From assembly GCF_003614435.1 (NCBI RefSeq), contig NZ_CP025546.1:2480001-2544000 (forward strand): a stretch of 64,000 nt of DNA. The letters are read 5' to 3'. Of this stretch, positions 61,740-64,000 are shown in pieces. The notes under the pieces are model-generated. The model was not told the origin of the DNA. It saw only the letters and a list, made by a program, of their open reading frames with translations, and made no database searches. Position 1 is the stretch's first letter; every line of letters begins with the position of its first letter. The position numbers and the translations under genes are program-made. The stretch is from Mycobacterium paragordonae (GTDB taxonomy: Bacteria; Actinomycetota; Actinomycetes; Mycobacteriales; Mycobacteriaceae).

Positions 61740-63061
61740 ATCGACTCCAGTTGCCGGGCCCACAGTTTGAGCAATTCGCGCTGGTTGTACTCGTTGTAGC
61801 CGACCTGCGCCCGGCCCGGCCCGTGGAATGACTGCGGCGGCAGCGCCTCGATCACCGGGCTGTCGTCTGAAAGCAATCCCATCCGGCTGTTCAACAGCAG
61901 TCGCCGAGCCATCGAGCCGCCCGCGGTGGTGGTCAGCGACACCCAGTTCTCCACGTCGTCCTGCTCGAACATCCCCGTCGATCCGAAGCACATCAGATAC
62001 GCCTTGTACGAGTCTTTCTTGAACTGCTCCGGGGCGGCCGAGTCGACGGCGAACCACGAACAGACCTCGGTTTCGTTCTCGCTGATCGGTTGCCACTGCC
62101 GGATCGAGATGAAGGGCAGTACCTGCTCGCCCTCGGGAAGCTTGGGCCAGTTGTGCACGAAGCTGAGGTTCGGGAAACAGGTTGCGGCCGAGAACATGAA
62201 GCCGTCCTGCGCAACCACTTGCTGCTGCGCCGGTGACCACACCGATTTGATCCGGGCAATCATCTCGTCCGGGTAGCCCACGTAACGCATCCGTTCGTCG
62301 AAGTCGCCGGGCGGCAGCTTGTAGGTGGTTCCGCCGCCGTGCCCTGCCCAGTAGGTGGCTCCGTCTTTGCGCTTCTGCGCCTTGGGTTCACGGAACAGGC
62401 CGATCTCGACGATCGAGGCGTGCGTGTGCGGGGTGTGGTACATGTCGCCGGAGAAGTTCTCCGCGCCGATCTTCCAATTCGCCTTGATGCGCCATCGCTG
62501 CGGACCCCTGACTTGCAGTCCGTGGCTGCTCTGCTTGGTGTAGAAGTCCAGATAGAACGCGAAGTCGCCAAGGAATTCGCGTAACGGCTGCGCGTGCGGG
62601 TCCAGACTGATGAAGATCAGTCCGTTGTAGCTGTCCAAATTCGGTGCGGGCAGCAGTGTTTGGCTCTTGTCGAAGCCGTCGTCGCCACCGTAGGCGTCAC
62701 GGTGGAACGGCAGGCCGGTGAGGCGCCCGTCGTTGCGGTATGTCCAACCGTGGTAGGGGCAGCGGAAATTGGAGGCGTTGCCCATCTCGGCACGGCACAC
62801 CTGCATCCCGCGGTGCAGGCACATGTTGAAAAGGGCCCGCACCTGACCGTCCGAGTCGCGGGCGATGATGAACGAATCGTCGAGTACGCGGCGCACCACA
62901 TAGTCACCGTCGTGCGGGATCTCGGACTCGTGCGCCACAAACATCCAGGACCGGTTGAACAGCCGTTCCTTCTCCAGCGCGAACAGATCGGCGTCGTTGT
63001 AGATGTGCGCGGGGATCATCCCCTGACGCACGTGCTCGAAAAGTTGCCCGGTCAACCGCAC
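61736..63061 (-). CDS. aromatic-ring-hydroxylating dioxygenase, Rieske alpha subunit
   Basis: A 441-residue catalytic subunit. The Rieske [2Fe-2S] motif is MCLHRGMQV and CPYHGWTY (C-x-H...C-x2-H). The mononuclear iron ligands are in ENFSGDMYHTPHTHAS (bridging Asp, two His) and the distal Asp in the FEQDDVENW segment. The open frame extends to 63142, but GTG 63061 is preferred: it has GAAGG upstream, starts the conserved region (VRLTGQLFEHVRQGMIP) and leaves the palindromes at 63084-63108 upstream. Substrate: an aromatic compound, probably a carboxylate given the aldolase. No ferredoxin or reductase gene is in the operon. Confidence 0.9.
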   Translation of the reverse strand: MRLTGQLFEHVRQGMIPAHIYNDADLFALEKERLFNRSWMFVAHESEIPHDGDYVVRRVLDDSFIIARDSDGQVRALFNMCLHRGMQVCRAEMGNASNFRCPYHGWTYRNDGRLTGLPFHRDAYGGDDGFDKSQTLLPAPNLDSYNGLIFISLDPHAQPLREFLGDFAFYLDFYTKQSSHGLQVRGPQRWRIKANWKIGAENFSGDMYHTPHTHASIVEIGLFREPKAQKRKDGATYWAGHGGGTTYKLPPGDFDERMRYVGYPDEMIARIKSVWSPAQQQVVAQDGFMFSAATCFPNLSFVHNWPKLPEGEQVLPFISIRQWQPISENETEVCSWFAVDSAAPEQFKKDSYKAYLMCFGSTGMFEQDDVENWVSLTTTAGGSMARRLLLNSRMGLLSDDSPVIEALPPQSFHGPGRAQVGYNEYNQRELLKLWARQLESM

Positions 63062-63083
63062 CTCGCCTTCTGCCTGGCCGCGT

Positions 63084-63108
63084 TTCTGTTCTACAGAACA
63101 CCATTCTG
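63084..63108. promoter_or_regulatory. candidate IclR operator: three half-sites at 10-bp spacing
   Basis: TTCTG (63084), CAGAA (63094) and TTCTG (63104) are each separated by 5 bp, giving two overlapping palindromes with the half-sites on one face of the helix. They lie 23-47 bp upstream of the preferred alpha-subunit start. The IclR protein at the other end of the operon is the likely ligand-responsive binder. Confidence 0.5.
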
Positions 63109-63228
63109 CCCTGCGGCCACAGCAGTTCAAACGGCAACTCACAGGCGGCTCACATTCAAACTCTGGCGCTGAGGGGGAATTCTGGCATCTGCGGCCTGCA
63201 GGGCCGTCGTGTCAGGGGAGGAATCTCA

Positions 63229-64000
63229 ATGAAGTTGTCAAGCCGCCGCAGTGTTAGGCGCGGTGGGTTGATAGGGCCGATGGTCGCGCAGCATGGCCCA
63301 GAGGACGTTGAGGCGTCGGCGGGCCAAGGCGAGGACGGCTTGGGTATGGGTTTTGCCTTCGGATCTTTTGCGGTCGTAGTAGTTGCGCGAGGGTGTATCG
63401 GTGCGGATGGCGATCTGGGCGGACAGATAGCAGGCGCGCAGCAGGCGACGGTCGTAGCGGCGGGGGCGTTTGCGGTTGCCGCTGATGCGCCCGGAATCGC
63501 GCGGTACTGGTGCCAGCCCGGACACGCCGGCCAGGCGGTCGACGGAGTCGAAGGCGCTCAATTCGCCTCCGGTGGCGGCGAGGAATTCGGCGCCGAGCAC
63601 GACGCCGAAGCCGGGCATGCTCACGATGATCTCGGCGTGGCGGTGGCGGCGAAATCGGTCCTCGATCATCGTCTCAGTCGCGCCAATCTCGGTGTCGAGG
63701 GCCATCACCTCCTTGGCCAGCCGGGCGATCATGGTGGCGGCGAGGTTTTGACCAGGCACGATGCTGTGCTGGGCGTTGGCGGCCTCGATGGCTTTGGCTG
63801 CGACGGCAGAGGCGTTGCGCGCCTTGCGTTTAGCAAGCCAGGCCGTCAGCCGGGCAGGGCCTGCGCGGCGCAGCCCGTCGGGGGTCTGGTAGCCGGTCAG
63901 CAGGATCAGTGCGGCCTTGCTGGTGCTGTAGTCAAAGGCGCGCTCCAAAGCGGGGAAGTATTCCAGCAGCTGGGCTCGCAGCCGGTTGATCGCCCGGGTT
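63229..64000 (+). CDS. hed-like open frame antisense to the second transposase, partial
   Basis: ATG 63229 lies 7 nt behind GGGGAGGA, and the frame is open from there to the window end (257 codons). The predicted N-terminus MKLSSRRS parallels MTLSSRRG of the first copy. It is evidence that the terminal start codon and the open frame are conserved between two diverged elements. Translation is unproven. Confidence 0.4.
   Translation, partial: MKLSSRRSVRRGGLIGPMVAQHGPEDVEASAGQGEDGLGMGFAFGSFAVVVVARGCIGADGDLGGQIAGAQQATVVAAGAFAVAADAPGIARYWCQPGHAGQAVDGVEGAQFASGGGEEFGAEHDAEAGHAHDDLGVAVAAKSVLDHRLSRANLGVEGHHLLGQPGDHGGGEVLTRHDAVLGVGGLDGFGCDGRGVARLAFSKPGRQPGRACAAQPVGGLVAGQQDQCGLAGAVVKGALQSGEVFQQLGSQPVDRPG
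63238..64000 (-). CDS. IS110-family transposase, C-terminal part
   Basis: The C-terminal 254 residues are in the window; the frame is open at the edge (TRAINRLRAQLLEYFPALERAFDYS). Matches the first copy along its length with substitutions (IVSMPGFGVVLGAEFLAATGG; RLAGVSGLAPVPRDSGRISG), including the conserved Ser of the Tnp domain. No stop or frameshift seen. Confidence 0.9.
   Translation of the reverse strand, partial: TRAINRLRAQLLEYFPALERAFDYSTSKAALILLTGYQTPDGLRRAGPARLTAWLAKRKARNASAVAAKAIEAANAQHSIVPGQNLAATMIARLAKEVMALDTEIGATETMIEDRFRRHRHAEIIVSMPGFGVVLGAEFLAATGGELSAFDSVDRLAGVSGLAPVPRDSGRISGNRKRPRRYDRRLLRACYLSAQIAIRTDTPSRNYYDRKRSEGKTHTQAVLALARRRLNVLWAMLRDHRPYQPTAPNTAAA

Larger units (their letters stand above)
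63222..64000 (-). mobile_element. IS110-family element, second related copy (truncated by window end)
   Basis: Starts near 63223 (TCTCAATGAAGTTGTCAAG) after GGGGAGGA. Right-end sequence is 24/25 identical to the first copy, but the interior differs at many positions, so these are two related elements and not recent copies of one. The left end lies outside the window. Confidence 0.8.

Overview
The window is mycobacterial chromosome. It is high-GC and rich in GTG starts, carries a PPE-MPTR gene, and its first 25 kb follows the gene order I know from the Mycobacterium tuberculosis Rv2698-Rv2667 segment, read in the opposite direction. IS900-like IS110 elements and many differences outside that segment point to a non-tuberculous, probably slow-growing, species. 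Species identity is inference from gene content, not a search result.

Layout. 1-25.6 kb: core genes. These are dUTPase, DUF3710, an OB-fold protein, the CeoB/CeoC potassium-uptake subunits, an APC permease, a TRAM-domain RNA methyltransferase, a CPA1-type antiporter, dxs, an RNase D-like exonuclease, the coproporphyrin-branch haem operon hemE-hemY-chdC, msrB, aftC, a lipoprotein hydrolase, a RibD-like reductase, a ZapE-like ATPase and clpC2 with two matching operators. 25.7-31.8 kb: small secreted DUF732 proteins, two alpha/beta hydrolases that share an upstream palindrome, a penicillin-binding-fold serine hydrolase and small hypothetical genes.

31.9-41.9 kb: a 10-kb integrated element in the 3' end of a tRNA-Val(GAC) gene, bounded by 28-bp direct repeats. 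It resembles phiRv2 and the capsid-forming phage-inducible islands: tyrosine integrase, excisionase, replication ATPase, WhiB-like protein, prohead protease and HK97 major capsid, but no portal, large terminase or tail gene. Between the capsid gene and the right end lie a cytochrome P450 with an abnormal I-helix and a divergent gene with an Rx4H (HEPN-type) motif. This accessory cargo is the most novel part of the window.

41.9-42.4 kb: four tRNA genes. 42.6-58.2 kb: a mixed region with a polysaccharide deacetylase, an IS110-family element inserted between a Shine-Dalgarno sequence and the start codon of a small monooxygenase gene, a secreted HET-C/phospholipase C-like protein, a TauE-type exporter, a catalase-related peroxidase, a glutamate-cysteine ligase-like enzyme, two TetR regulators, a STAS protein, DedA, an acyl-CoA synthetase and a PPE-MPTR protein. 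58.7-63.1 kb: an IclR regulator facing a tightly overlapping aromatic-ring dioxygenase operon (alpha, beta, small protein, dihydrodiol dehydrogenase, class II aldolase). The right edge holds a second, related IS110 element cut by the window end.

Both IS110 elements carry a long open frame antisense to the transposase. It starts with an ATG at the element terminus directly behind a host Shine-Dalgarno sequence, the arrangement known as hed in IS900. The non-coding end of the complete copy holds a segment matching its own insertion junction, as expected for a bridge-RNA guide.
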